Positions 1-7,299 of a stretch of 20,149 nucleotides of DNA are shown in pieces. The notes under the pieces are model-generated. The model was given only the letters and a program-made list of their open reading frames with translations. It made no database searches and had not been told where the DNA came from. The translations under genes and the position numbers were made by a program. Source of the DNA: a virus; the IMG/VR virus record IMGVR_UViG_3300025736_000268, positions 1-20,149 of that record; one strand, 5' to 3'. How positions within the stretch are numbered: the stretch's first letter is position 1; each line of letters starts with the position of its first letter.

Positions 1-1
1 C

Positions 2-646
2 ACCTATGGGCTCTACTCCAGCTACTCGAACACTCTATATGCTGTTGATTTTACGTCAACTACCACTGAGAATAGTGGATATGCCAACGACGTACGTTCT
101 ATGCCGTGGGCCTACACCCCGTCATACAACCACGACGCCGTTGCTGGGGCCTTTAAGGCTTGGACCCGTGGTGGAGCAGTCCTCAGTCAAACTACAAGCC
201 CTCCGAGTGGCTACAGTACGTACTATGAACATGCTTGCGTAGATGTAGATAACTACGTCTTCCGGCAGGAGAAGATCTCGCTCGATCCGGGCCAGACACT
301 CACCGTTAAATCGGTGATGCAGTTGCCGGGCGGTGAAAATCTATCTGCGGCAGCCCCCACCATTGAGATCATTGATGCATCTGCCGATCCGCTGTGGGGT
401 ACTGGCGAGTCCGCGTTGGCGGTAGCGGCAATGCCGGTTGATGATGGGTCAGTGACATCCTGGCAGGAGATGCCGACGATATCATACAAGAACGCTGGAT
501 CGATTCCGATGGTTGTGGTGGTAAGGGCCAAGGCGAAGCACGCTACCGCCGACGTCAATGAGGCGTGGTGGTTGACGCGGACTGGAGAGTCTGGCGAGTC
601 CGGGGCTGCTGGATCTGTGAATGCATCTTGGAGTTGGAGCTGGTAA
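2..646 (+). CDS. C-terminal part of an unidentified phage structural-type protein (5' partial)
   Basis: The reading frame is open from the first bases of the window, so the true start lies upstream; the first internal ATG is at 101. About 214 residues are visible. The sequence is rich in Ser, Thr, Gly and aromatic residues. It contains a beta-rich-looking stretch (LDPGQTLTVKSVMQLPGG) and ends in a Trp/Ser-rich tail (ASWSWSW). No catalytic motif, signal peptide or membrane segment is visible. The composition suggests an extracellular or virion beta-structured protein, for example the end of a tail-fibre, tail-tip or capsid-surface protein; this is inferred from composition and position only. 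Its TAA stop overlaps the ATG of the terminase small subunit (TAATG at 644-648), so the two genes are probably translationally coupled. I do not recognise the family. Confidence 0.7.
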   Translation, partial: TYGLYSSYSNTLYAVDFTSTTTENSGYANDVRSMPWAYTPSYNHDAVAGAFKAWTRGGAVLSQTTSPPSGYSTYYEHACVDVDNYVFRQEKISLDPGQTLTVKSVMQLPGGENLSAAAPTIEIIDASADPLWGTGESALAVAAMPVDDGSVTSWQEMPTISYKNAGSIPMVVVVRAKAKHATADVNEAWWLTRTGESGESGAAGSVNASWSWSW

Positions 647-1182
647 TGAGCCATGTACCAGTACACATAGACACGGAAAAGGGTTTGCCGGCGTTGTCCG
701 ACATAACCGCAGCTCAAATTGAGCTGTACCTCGCCTTTCTGGAGGTTTCTGGCCGCAAACGGCACTCTGCCATCATGGCGGGAGTGGCTCCTGGTCGCAT
801 GTCGTACCTCATGACCAAGGAGACGGATCTCAAGGAACGCGAGATGTCCGCGTTGCAGGGCTATGTGGAATTGATCGACGCGGCAGTCCATGCCCGTGCG
901 ATTAACGGCGTGAGAAAAGGTGTATGGTTCAAGGGCAAGTGTGTGGGTCATGAGATCCAATATTCCGACACGCTGTTGCTCGCGTTGGCGAAGGCCAACA
1001 ACCCGAAGTACCGTGAACACATGAGCATCGACGCGAACGTCAAGGCGGGCGTTCTCGTGGTGCAGGCGTCCCTAGATCCTGACGATTGGGAGGATGAGTA
1101 TGCTGGAGTGCGAATTAACACAAGCCGGATTGACAGTGTATGTGCGGAGCCAAGTGAGACCCCGGACCAAGATGATGGCTGA
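646..1182 (+). CDS. terS: Terminase small subunit (TerS)
   Basis: This 178-residue protein should recognise phage DNA and load it onto the large terminase for packaging. Residues 21-60 look like an N-terminal helix-turn-helix region (TAAQIELYLAFLEVSG followed by AIMAGVAPGRMSYLM). Residues 89-124 carry the pattern typical of this TerS group: a short Val-Trp-Phe-Lys-Gly-Lys turn, then YSDTLLLALAKANNPKYREH. In the family, the latter segment is the conserved YSDxLLxxLLKAxxPxKYR. The C-terminus is acidic. I chose ATG 646 over the in-frame ATG at 565 because it overlaps the upstream stop and has a TTGGAG Shine-Dalgarno just before it. The gene sits two genes upstream of TerL, as expected for TerS. 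The last 83 bases overlap the next ORF. Assignment is by motif and position. Confidence 0.85.
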   Translation: MSHVPVHIDTEKGLPALSDITAAQIELYLAFLEVSGRKRHSAIMAGVAPGRMSYLMTKETDLKEREMSALQGYVELIDAAVHARAINGVRKGVWFKGKCVGHEIQYSDTLLLALAKANNPKYREHMSIDANVKAGVLVVQASLDPDDWEDEYAGVRINTSRIDSVCAEPSETPDQDDG

Positions 1183-1444
1183 GTGTGGGTTCGATCAGGA
1201 TGTGGCCCTTGTAGTTGCAGGTGCCCTGGCCGAACAGTTGAACGAGACATATGGTGACAGTATTGACCCGGCTCTATGCGTCGCTGCGGTGAAGCAGTTC
1301 ATTGCCTCCGACGTTGATATTAAATGCCGTCACTGTGGCTGGCGTAGGCCCGGAACGAAGTTCTGTACGTTCCAAGGATGCCAAACCGGTGACGCCGACA
1401 AGTGTGGCCAGTTCAGGCACGTCTTTGAAGTGGTACGTAAATGA
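1100..1444 (+). CDS. Small cysteine-rich (putative zinc-binding) protein between terminase genes
   Basis: This 114-residue protein is of unknown function. Its C-terminal half contains Cys76-x2-Cys79, Cys89-x4-Cys94 and Cys102 (CRHCGW, FCTFQGC, KCGQF), which looks like a small zinc ribbon or knuckle. The N-terminal part is probably helical (DVALVVAGALAEQLNETYG). I chose ATG 1100 because GGGAGG lies at 1088-1093, six bases upstream. ATG 1094 is almost on top of that site, and ATGs at 1172 and 1175 lack a good one. With the 1100 start, the gene overlaps the end of TerS by 83 bases. Its TGA overlaps the TerL ATG (ATGA at 1441-1444), so it is probably translated together with both terminase genes. 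A role in packaging or as a nucleic-acid-binding accessory is inferred from context only. Confidence 0.7.
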   Translation: MLECELTQAGLTVYVRSQVRPRTKMMAECGFDQDVALVVAGALAEQLNETYGDSIDPALCVAAVKQFIASDVDIKCRHCGWRRPGTKFCTFQGCQTGDADKCGQFRHVFEVVRK

Positions 1445-3948
1445 GCCAACAGGTTGAGTGGCGACTAGATGAGACTGGTCAGCTTACCGCGTACATCGAC
1501 GGTACGCCGGCCGTCTGGTTCCCTCAGCCAGGAAGCCAAGAGGCTTTCATGCGGTGTCCCATATTTGAGACACTCCTCGCAGGAAACCGTGGCGGTGGTA
1601 AGACAGATGTGTTGCTGATGGACTTCGCCCAGCATGTTGGTAAGGGCTTCGGCGAAGAGTGGAAAGGCATCCTGTTTCGTCGGACCTTTCCAGAGCTTGA
1701 TGACGTCATCGGTAAGTCACTCAAGTGGTTCAAGAAGATCTGGCCGAAGGCCGAGTACAATAAGCAGGCAAAGACGTGGGTGTTTCCTGACGGCGAGACG
1801 TTGAAGTTCCGCCATATCAGCCGCCCGAATGAGTACTGGAGCTATCACGGGCACTCGTATCCGTGGATAGGATTTGAAGAGTTGACGACTTGGCCCAATT
1901 CAGACTGTTACACTCCGCTATTCTCGCTCTGTCGGTCTAGCCATATCGCCGCTGCCAAGCTCTGTGGAATCCGGGCCACCACAAATCCTTACGGATGTGT
2001 CCCATACGGAGAAGTCTTGACCGCAGATCGCGGATGGGCAGATATCAAGGACATTCGGCCCGGCGAATCTGTGGTTTCGGTGGATAAAGATGGCGTGGCG
2101 ATACGAAGTTCTGCCTATCCAGTGGTTCAGAAGTACGACGGAGCCATGATTAGCCGGAACGGTCGTGGCCTGAATATGGTATTTACCGAGGACCATAGGC
2201 TGCCCCACCTGAATACCAGTGGGGATAGTTTTACGATTAAGCACTTCCACGAGCTACCGGGGCAGGCAATCCTGAAACGCACCGCAGATGGGTGGGCCGG
2301 CACGGGGCCTGCAACAATTACTCCTGGAGTCACTGTGCCTGTTCGTAAGTTGAAGAGCAAACAAGTACCATCATTGACTGCCGTGCAGTATGCTGCGTTG
2401 CTCGGGTGGATGCTCTCTGAGGGTTGTCCAGTTTCGAGAGACAAGGCGTTCCAGATAGCTCAAAGCAAGAGCCACACTCGGCCAATCATTGAGCGACTTT
2501 TGGAGGATTGTGGGTTTACCTACAGGAAGGACCCCCAAGCGTTTATTATTACAGAGCCTAATTGGTCGAAACACTTTGAGCAGTTTGGGAAGTGCAGAGA
2601 TAAGTTTATCCCACAGGTCATAAAGAGCCACAATACTGGGGTACTGGGGGCACTACTTGACGCTCTGATGATGGGCGACGGCTGCGAGAATACCTACTAT
2701 ACGGCCTCGAAGCGGTTGGCCGATGATGTGGCGGAGATAGCCACCAAGCTGGGCTACGCTGTATTTGTGTCGTCTAGGCAAAGACCTGAACGCTCTGGAC
2801 TGTGCTATGCTGTGCACATGAGCGAGAATAGACAAACGCAGCTCAACACCGGAAATCATGTTTATGACGTTGCCACTTCGGTAAGGAAGTTGAATATCAC
2901 CAGAGAGTCTTTCGTGGGCGAGGTATACTGCCTTACCGTCCCGGATACCGAGACATTCTTTATTCGTCAGAATGGATGTGTGTGGCTAAGCGGGAATAGT
3001 GGCCATAACTGGGTCAAGAAGAGATTCCACCTGCCGATGGGTGAAGGTATGTTGATCGGCAAGGTTATCAAAGATGAGCGTGACGTACCAGAGGATGAGA
3101 AGGAAAAGCCTCGCGTCGCGATCAGGAGTTCACTCGCTGAGAATAAGATCCTCCTCATGGCGAATCCGACCTACGTGCAGACGCTGCGGGCTGCGGCTCG
3201 TAACCCTGCGGAGTTGGCCGCGTGGATTGAGGGCTCCTGGGATATTACCTCCGGTGGCATGTTCGATGACATCTGGAAAGAGGGTATCCATGTTATCCCG
3301 GATATCCCCTACATCCTACTCAGGAAATCAGGCTGGTTTCTGAATAGGGCCTATGACCACGGCCTATCAAAGCCGTTCTCGGTGGGTTGGTGGGCAGTGA
3401 GCAACGGGAATCCGATCACGGTCTTCGGGAAGCAGTATGGCGAGGTCAAGGGTGACATGTTCCTCTTTGATGAGTACTACGGATGCCAGACCGAGGACAA
3501 CAAGGGCCTGAACATGACGGCCCAGGAGATCGCGGCACAGATCAAGCTCCACGAAAAAGAGATGGGCATGCGGGGTCGGATCAAGAGAGGCCCGGCCGAT
3601 AGTGCGATCTTCTCGAAGTACGATGGCAAGAAAACGGTAGCAGGTGACATGAAGAAGGAAGGCGTCTACTGGGATGCAGTTGATAAATCCAGTGGGTCGC
3701 GTATCCAGGGCTGGCAGCAGATTCGTAACTACCTCACTGGAGCACTGCCTAACCCCAATGGTCCCCGAGAGAAGGCGGGCATCTTCATCTGTGATCGATG
3801 TCGCGACACCAGGAGAACAGTGCCGTGCCTTCCGCGTGACGATAAGAACTTGGATGATGTGAATAGTGAAGTTGAAGATCATGCTGGTGACATGATTCGA
3901 TATAGGCTACGATGGACAAGACGCTCTATAACTCAAAGGAAGTGGTGA
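1441..3948 (+). CDS. terL: Terminase large subunit (TerL) precursor interrupted by an intein
   Basis: TerL is the ATP-driven packaging motor and headful or site nuclease, docked on the portal. The ORF encodes 835 residues: an N-extein (1-185), a 334-residue intein (186-519) and a C-extein (520-835). Splicing would give a 501-residue TerL, a normal size. The ATPase domain shows Walker A at residues 47-55 (AGNRGGGKT) and a Walker B at 142-148 (WIGFEEL) with the acidic pair. Splicing rejoins the conserved coupling loop TTNPYG|SGHNWVKKRF. The RNase-H-like nuclease domain carries candidate metal-binding acids at Asp639 (AYDHG), Asp720 (PADSAIF) and Asp813 or Asp817 (EDHAGDMIRYR). The start overlaps the previous stop (ATGA). 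The portal gene follows after one base. The unspliced precursor should not be a working motor because the insertion splits the ATPase fold. Confidence 0.95.
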   Translation: MSQQVEWRLDETGQLTAYIDGTPAVWFPQPGSQEAFMRCPIFETLLAGNRGGGKTDVLLMDFAQHVGKGFGEEWKGILFRRTFPELDDVIGKSLKWFKKIWPKAEYNKQAKTWVFPDGETLKFRHISRPNEYWSYHGHSYPWIGFEELTTWPNSDCYTPLFSLCRSSHIAAAKLCGIRATTNPYGCVPYGEVLTADRGWADIKDIRPGESVVSVDKDGVAIRSSAYPVVQKYDGAMISRNGRGLNMVFTEDHRLPHLNTSGDSFTIKHFHELPGQAILKRTADGWAGTGPATITPGVTVPVRKLKSKQVPSLTAVQYAALLGWMLSEGCPVSRDKAFQIAQSKSHTRPIIERLLEDCGFTYRKDPQAFIITEPNWSKHFEQFGKCRDKFIPQVIKSHNTGVLGALLDALMMGDGCENTYYTASKRLADDVAEIATKLGYAVFVSSRQRPERSGLCYAVHMSENRQTQLNTGNHVYDVATSVRKLNITRESFVGEVYCLTVPDTETFFIRQNGCVWLSGNSGHNWVKKRFHLPMGEGMLIGKVIKDERDVPEDEKEKPRVAIRSSLAENKILLMANPTYVQTLRAAARNPAELAAWIEGSWDITSGGMFDDIWKEGIHVIPDIPYILLRKSGWFLNRAYDHGLSKPFSVGWWAVSNGNPITVFGKQYGEVKGDMFLFDEYYGCQTEDNKGLNMTAQEIAAQIKLHEKEMGMRGRIKRGPADSAIFSKYDGKKTVAGDMKKEGVYWDAVDKSSGSRIQGWQQIRNYLTGALPNPNGPREKAGIFICDRCRDTRRTVPCLPRDDKNLDDVNSEVEDHAGDMIRYRLRWTRRSITQRKW
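1996..2997 (+). mobile_element. Intein with LAGLIDADG homing endonuclease domain inside TerL
   Basis: This in-frame insertion (TerL residues 186-519) begins with Cys186 and ends with Asn519, followed by Ser520 as the +1 nucleophile. Block A is the region starting CVPYGEVLTADRGW. Block B holds the TxxH motif T249-E-D-H252. Block F is VGEVYCLTV with Cys497 at the position often held by Asp. Block G ends CVWLSGN with Gly, not the usual His, as penultimate residue. Between blocks B and F lie two dodecapeptide endonuclease motifs: ALLGWMLSEG (residues 319-328, acidic Glu327) and LLDALMMGDG (405-414, acidic Asp413). This predicts a class 1, self-splicing intein able to home into intein-less terL alleles. 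Both nuclease acids and the splicing residues are present, so it looks intact. The boundaries follow from the uninterrupted TerL motif TTNPxGxGHNWVKK. Confidence 0.93.
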
Positions 3949-3949
3949 T

Positions 3950-5383
3950 ATGAATAAGAAGGAAGCAACCGTAGCTACTCCTAGCCTCGCATACACGGCT
4001 ATGACCTCCCGGTGGTACAAGATGGACACGCTGCTTGGTGGAACTGAGGCCATGCGTGAGGCCGGCGAAGATATGGCCGCGAGGCATGAACATGAGTCAG
4101 AAGATCACTACAATGAGCGGATTGATGGCAACGTTCTGTTCAACATGGTTGACCTGACGCTTCGCACGTGGGTTGGCCGTCCGTTCGCGGATCAGATCCA
4201 GTACAGCGAGGACTTTGCACCGCACCTCATACCGCTGATGGATGATGTGAATATGAGCGGTGACAACCTCGACGTCTTCTCACGCCGATGGTTCCGTGAT
4301 GGCGTCGCCAAGGCATTCAGCCATGTGTTGGTTGAGTTTCCTCGCGTCGTCGCCGTTGCCCCCCGCTCGCTTGCGGATGATGACCGAATGAACATTCGCC
4401 CGTACCTCGTGCAGGTGTCGCCGGAACAACTGATCTTCGCACTGGCTGCTCGCGAGGATGGCAAGGAAGTGTTGCAGCATGTCCGGATCTCTGAGGAAGT
4501 CGTCGCCATGAATGGCTGGGAAGAGGTGGTGACAGAGCAGATTCGTGTTCTGGAGCTGGAGTACGTCAACACGGGCACTGATGAGGCCCCAGAATTTGAG
4601 CGTCGCGTTCGCGTGGACATCCACCAGGAGAATGATAAGCGTGAGTGGGTTATAGTTGAGTCGTGGCATATGGACATCGACTTCATTCCGCTTGTCACGT
4701 TCTATGCTGACCGCCAGGGCTTCATGGTGGGTCGATCTCCGTTGGATGACCTTGCTGACCTGAACATCCGTCACTGGCAGTCGATGTCGGACCAGATCTC
4801 GATCCTAACCGTGGCTCGGTTCCCGATGCTCGCTTGCTCGGGCGGCGACGATGAAGAGGGCAAGCTAATCATTGGGCCAAAAGAGTGGCTCTACACTCCT
4901 GATCCCTCAGCGAAGTTTTACTATGTCGAACACAAGGGTGCTGCCATCGCGGCCGGTGAAAAGGACATTGAAGGTCTTGAAAAGCGTATGCAGACCTACG
5001 GTGCCGAGTTCGCCAAAGATCGGCCAGACCGCGAGTCTGCAACTGCCCGTAATCTTGATACGTCTGAGGCAACGTCGCCTTTGCAAGATGTAACGTTCCG
5101 CTTCAACGATGCGTTGAACTTCGCGTTGTGGATGATGTCGTCCTGGATGCATAAACCGCACACTGGCAAGGCAGAAGTCCCGACTGAGTTCGCAAACCCC
5201 GAAGCGGTGGAACTGCAAACGTTGTACAACTCTTGGGTTGAAGGAGCCCTGACGACAGAAGAGTACTTGAAAGAATTGCAACGCCGTGGTGTACTGTCAG
5301 AACAAATTGTGAATTTCAAGAAGCCAAACCGTACCCCTGATACCAAGGAGATTAGGCCAGATGAAGATCCTGAAAAGAGTTAA
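3950..5383 (+). CDS. Portal protein (DUF4055-like)
   Basis: This 477-residue protein should form the dodecameric ring at the capsid vertex through which TerL pumps DNA, and to which the connector attaches. The N-terminal third resembles the DUF4055 portal family: a GTEAMREAGEDMAARH segment, then YNERI, then TLRTWVGRPFADQIQY. The middle is acidic and beta-rich, and a helical C-terminal part follows (from about residue 300). A Pro/Asp/Glu-rich tail ends the protein. It starts one base after the TerL stop, with an AAGGAAG ribosome site upstream. Its 3' end overlaps the scaffold gene by 23 bases. Size and position, directly after terL and before scaffold and capsid, fit the family. No protease domain is fused to it. 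Confidence 0.88.
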   Translation: MNKKEATVATPSLAYTAMTSRWYKMDTLLGGTEAMREAGEDMAARHEHESEDHYNERIDGNVLFNMVDLTLRTWVGRPFADQIQYSEDFAPHLIPLMDDVNMSGDNLDVFSRRWFRDGVAKAFSHVLVEFPRVVAVAPRSLADDDRMNIRPYLVQVSPEQLIFALAAREDGKEVLQHVRISEEVVAMNGWEEVVTEQIRVLELEYVNTGTDEAPEFERRVRVDIHQENDKREWVIVESWHMDIDFIPLVTFYADRQGFMVGRSPLDDLADLNIRHWQSMSDQISILTVARFPMLACSGGDDEEGKLIIGPKEWLYTPDPSAKFYYVEHKGAAIAAGEKDIEGLEKRMQTYGAEFAKDRPDRESATARNLDTSEATSPLQDVTFRFNDALNFALWMMSSWMHKPHTGKAEVPTEFANPEAVELQTLYNSWVEGALTTEEYLKELQRRGVLSEQIVNFKKPNRTPDTKEIRPDEDPEKS

Positions 5384-6161
5384 AGCACTGACCGAAGTCG
5401 ATACCAACCTGCACGTGTTCTACGAAGAGGACGCCGAAGCCGGTGGGTTCAAGCTTCGCACCGATGATATCACTGCCACGGCGATCTCCGTGATCTCTGG
5501 GCAGAACGCCGCCCTTATCGCGGCCCGTAACGAGGCGAAGTCCGCAAAAGACGCCGGCTCCGTCGATCTGTCGGCCCTGGCCGACTTCGGCACCGACCCC
5601 GCTGGGATCGCGACGGCTGTGGCAGCCAGGATTGATGAGCTGGCCAATGCAACGTCACAGGGTCAGAAGGAAGTCGCTGCTCGCATTGATGCCATCAAGA
5701 AACAGCATGCTGAGGCATTGACTGTCGCGACGTCCGCGAAGGATCTGGAGATCACGGCCCTGGGTAATACGCTGCACAACTACATGCTCGACACGTCGAT
5801 CCTGGGTGCCGCAGGTTCGTGGCCGGGCCTCAGTGCAAAGTTGGTTCAGCCGTTCGTCCGCCAGCACATGAAGGTGGCCGATGTTGAGGGCAAGCCCCGC
5901 CCGGTCGTCGTTGACGCCGATGGGCAGCCCCGCTACTCCAAGATGGCTGAGCGTGCCGGCGAGTTGATGCAGCCGGACGAATTGCTGCTTGAGATGTCAG
6001 AGCAGGCCGACTATCGCCAGCTCTTTCCGTCCCAGCAGGCAGCTCAGGGTGGTGGAGCCACACCCCCGAAGACGCCAGCGGGTGTGCGTCGTACTGATAA
6101 GACCGCGAACATGACCCCGGCCGAGAAGATCACCGCAGGACTGCCCGGCAACAAGAAGTAG
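5361..6161 (+). CDS. Capsid scaffolding protein (putative)
   Basis: This 266-residue protein lies between portal and major capsid genes, the usual place for the scaffold that directs procapsid assembly and is later lost. Residues 45-135 are rich in Ala, Lys, Glu, Asp and Gln with long helical, coiled-coil-like stretches (for example QKEVAARIDAIKKQHAEALT). The C-terminal part is polar and Pro/Gly-rich, ending in a basic tail (GLPGNKK), a feature often used by scaffolds to contact the coat protein. I see no Ser-His-Asp protease triad, so a separate maturation protease is not evident. ATG 5361 is preceded by AAGGAG at 5345-5350 and lies inside the end of the portal gene. A hairpin follows the stop. 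The assignment rests on position and composition; sequence identity of scaffolds is usually low. Confidence 0.75.
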   Translation: MKILKRVKALTEVDTNLHVFYEEDAEAGGFKLRTDDITATAISVISGQNAALIAARNEAKSAKDAGSVDLSALADFGTDPAGIATAVAARIDELANATSQGQKEVAARIDAIKKQHAEALTVATSAKDLEITALGNTLHNYMLDTSILGAAGSWPGLSAKLVQPFVRQHMKVADVEGKPRPVVVDADGQPRYSKMAERAGELMQPDELLLEMSEQADYRQLFPSQQAAQGGGATPPKTPAGVRRTDKTANMTPAEKITAGLPGNKK

Positions 6162-6167
6162 AAAATA

Positions 6168-6206
6168 CGGACCCGGAAGTCATTTTTCTCTTGACTTCCG
6201 GGTCCG
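6168..6206 (+). terminator. Perfect 15-bp hairpin after the scaffold gene
   Basis: Bases 6168-6182 pair perfectly with 6192-6206 around a nine-base T/C loop (6183-6191). No clean T-run follows on the + strand (ATAATGTTAT). It may therefore act as a weak or factor-assisted terminator, or as an mRNA-end stabiliser. On the - strand it is followed by TATTTTC, so termination of antisense transcription is also possible. The right arm contains the -35 box of the capsid promoter. Confidence 0.6.
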
Positions 6207-6219
6207 ATAATGTTATCAT
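6191..6219 (+). promoter_or_regulatory. Sigma70-type extended -10 promoter for the major capsid gene
   Basis: TTGACT (6191-6196) and TATCAT (6214-6219) are separated by exactly 17 bases. TG at 6211-6212 forms an extended -10 element (TGtTATCAT). Each hexamer matches five of six consensus positions. The predicted transcript start is near 6226, giving a leader of about 100 bases ahead of the capsid ATG. The -35 box lies inside the second arm of the upstream hairpin, so readthrough transcription and initiation here may interact. Confidence 0.65.
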
Positions 6220-6225
6220 ATGTAC

Positions 6226-6327
6226 AGAATTGATTAGCACTTGGCATAAGGGCGATCCTTGGCCGTGACCGCGATGGTCTTCGATGTGCTTCGTTGAAGA
6301 TGAACCTGCGAACCCAAGGAGAATCAA
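6226..6327 (+). promoter_or_regulatory. Structured 5' leader of the capsid mRNA with a maskable ribosome site
   Basis: No gene is visible in this stretch. The Shine-Dalgarno AAGGAG (6316-6321) lies six bases before ATG 6328. Seven bases covering it (6314-6320, CCAAGGA) are complementary to 6256-6262 (TCCTTGG). Between them lie two small hairpins (GACC/GGTC at 6267-6279, and TCTTCGA/TTGAAGA at 6278-6300, which share two bases). A competing short hairpin, AAGG/CCTT (6248-6260), would free the ribosome site. This is a hand-found fold, not a computed one. Confidence 0.35.
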
Positions 6328-7245
6328 ATGGCATCAGTAACCCTCGCTGAATCGGCCAAGCTTTGCCAGGACACTCTGGTAGCCGGCCTGATTGAGAGCG
6401 TCATCACTGTCAACCACATGTACCAGCTCATGCCCTTCGACGGGATCGACGGCAACGCCTTGGCGTATGACCGCGAGAACGCCCTCGGCGACGTTGAGAA
6501 CATCGCCGTTGGTGGGACTATCACCGCGAAGAACGCCGCGACCTTCACTCAGATCACGAGCACGCTGGTTAAGATCATCGGTGACGCAGAGGTCGATGGC
6601 CTGATCCAGGCTACCCGCTCTGGTGTCAATGACCAGACCGGTATCCAGATTGCGTCCAAGGCGAAGAGTGCCGGCCGCAACTACCAGAACATGGTCATCA
6701 ACGGCACCGGTGCAGGCAGCGAGTTCAACGGCCTCATCAACCTCTGTGCTGCCGGCCAGAAGGCCACCACCGGCGTCAACGGCGGGGCCCTCAGCTTCGA
6801 GTTCCTGGACCACACGATGGACCTTGTCACCGCGAAGGATGGCGACGTGGACTATATCCTGATGCATTCCCGTACGATCCGTTCGTACAAGAGTCTGCTT
6901 CGGGGCCTGGGTGGCGTGACCATGCAGGAAGTCTTCGAGCTGCCCAGCGGCCGTAACGTCCCCAGCTACTCCGGGGTGCCCATTCTGCGGAATGACTACA
7001 TCCCGATCAACCAGACCAAGGGTACGGGCTCGGGCCAGACCACGGTCTTCGCCGGCGTTTTCGATGACGGCGACATGAAGACCGGCCTCCTGGGCCTCAC
7101 CGCCCGCAACGCCTACGGCCTCCAGGTCGCGGATGTTGGCGAGTCCGAGACCAAGGATGAGCGAATCTGGCGTGTCAAGTGGTACTGCGGCTTGGCTCTG
7201 TTCAGCGAGCTGGGGCTGGCCTGTGCGGACGGCATCACCAACTAG
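6328..7245 (+). CDS. Major capsid protein (HK97-fold type)
   Basis: This 305-residue protein should form the icosahedral shell. It matches a common phage major-capsid group with these landmarks: N-terminal LAESAKLCQDTLVAG; MPFDGIDGNALAYDRE (residues 35-50); GDAEVDGLIQATRS (85-98); DQTGIQIASKAKSAGRNYQ (102-120), probably the long spine-helix region; HSRTIRSYKSLLRGLGG near the middle; SYSGVPILRNDYIP; FAGVFDDG; and RVKWYCGLALFSELGLA at the C-terminus. There is no long cleaved N-terminal delta domain, which fits a separate scaffold gene upstream. ATG 6328 has an AAGGAG six bases upstream. The gene has its own promoter and a strong terminator after it, as expected for the most abundant virion protein. 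Codon use is distinctly GC-ending, unlike the neighbouring endonuclease gene. Confidence 0.93.
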   Translation: MASVTLAESAKLCQDTLVAGLIESVITVNHMYQLMPFDGIDGNALAYDRENALGDVENIAVGGTITAKNAATFTQITSTLVKIIGDAEVDGLIQATRSGVNDQTGIQIASKAKSAGRNYQNMVINGTGAGSEFNGLINLCAAGQKATTGVNGGALSFEFLDHTMDLVTAKDGDVDYILMHSRTIRSYKSLLRGLGGVTMQEVFELPSGRNVPSYSGVPILRNDYIPINQTKGTGSGQTTVFAGVFDDGDMKTGLLGLTARNAYGLQVADVGESETKDERIWRVKWYCGLALFSELGLACADGITN

Positions 7246-7257
7246 ATTGAAACCCTC

Positions 7258-7290
7258 GGAGGGGCCGACTTTGGCCCCTCCTCTTTTCTG
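7258..7290 (+). terminator. Intrinsic terminator after the capsid gene
   Basis: A nine-base-pair GC-rich stem (7258-7266 with 7273-7281, GGAGGGGCC/GGCCCCTCC) with a six-base loop is followed by TCTTTTCT. It starts 12 bases after the capsid stop. It should partly terminate or stabilise the capsid transcript before the decoration-like genes. Confidence 0.8.
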
Positions 7291-7299
7291 GAGTGTATA

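Noticed and set aside
253-1020. Long antisense frame of 255 codons opposite the first genes
   Set aside because: It lies opposite the partial structural gene and TerS, has no recognisable domain or ribosome site, and the + strand frames show family motifs and tight overlaps.
565-1182. Longer TerS starting at ATG 565
   Set aside because: The extension overlaps the upstream gene by 82 bases and the added residues show no family match; ATG 646 has the TAATG junction and a ribosome site.
3367-3882. Antisense frame of 171 codons opposite the TerL nuclease domain
   Set aside because: The + strand is certain TerL sequence; the antisense product shows no domain and no promoter.
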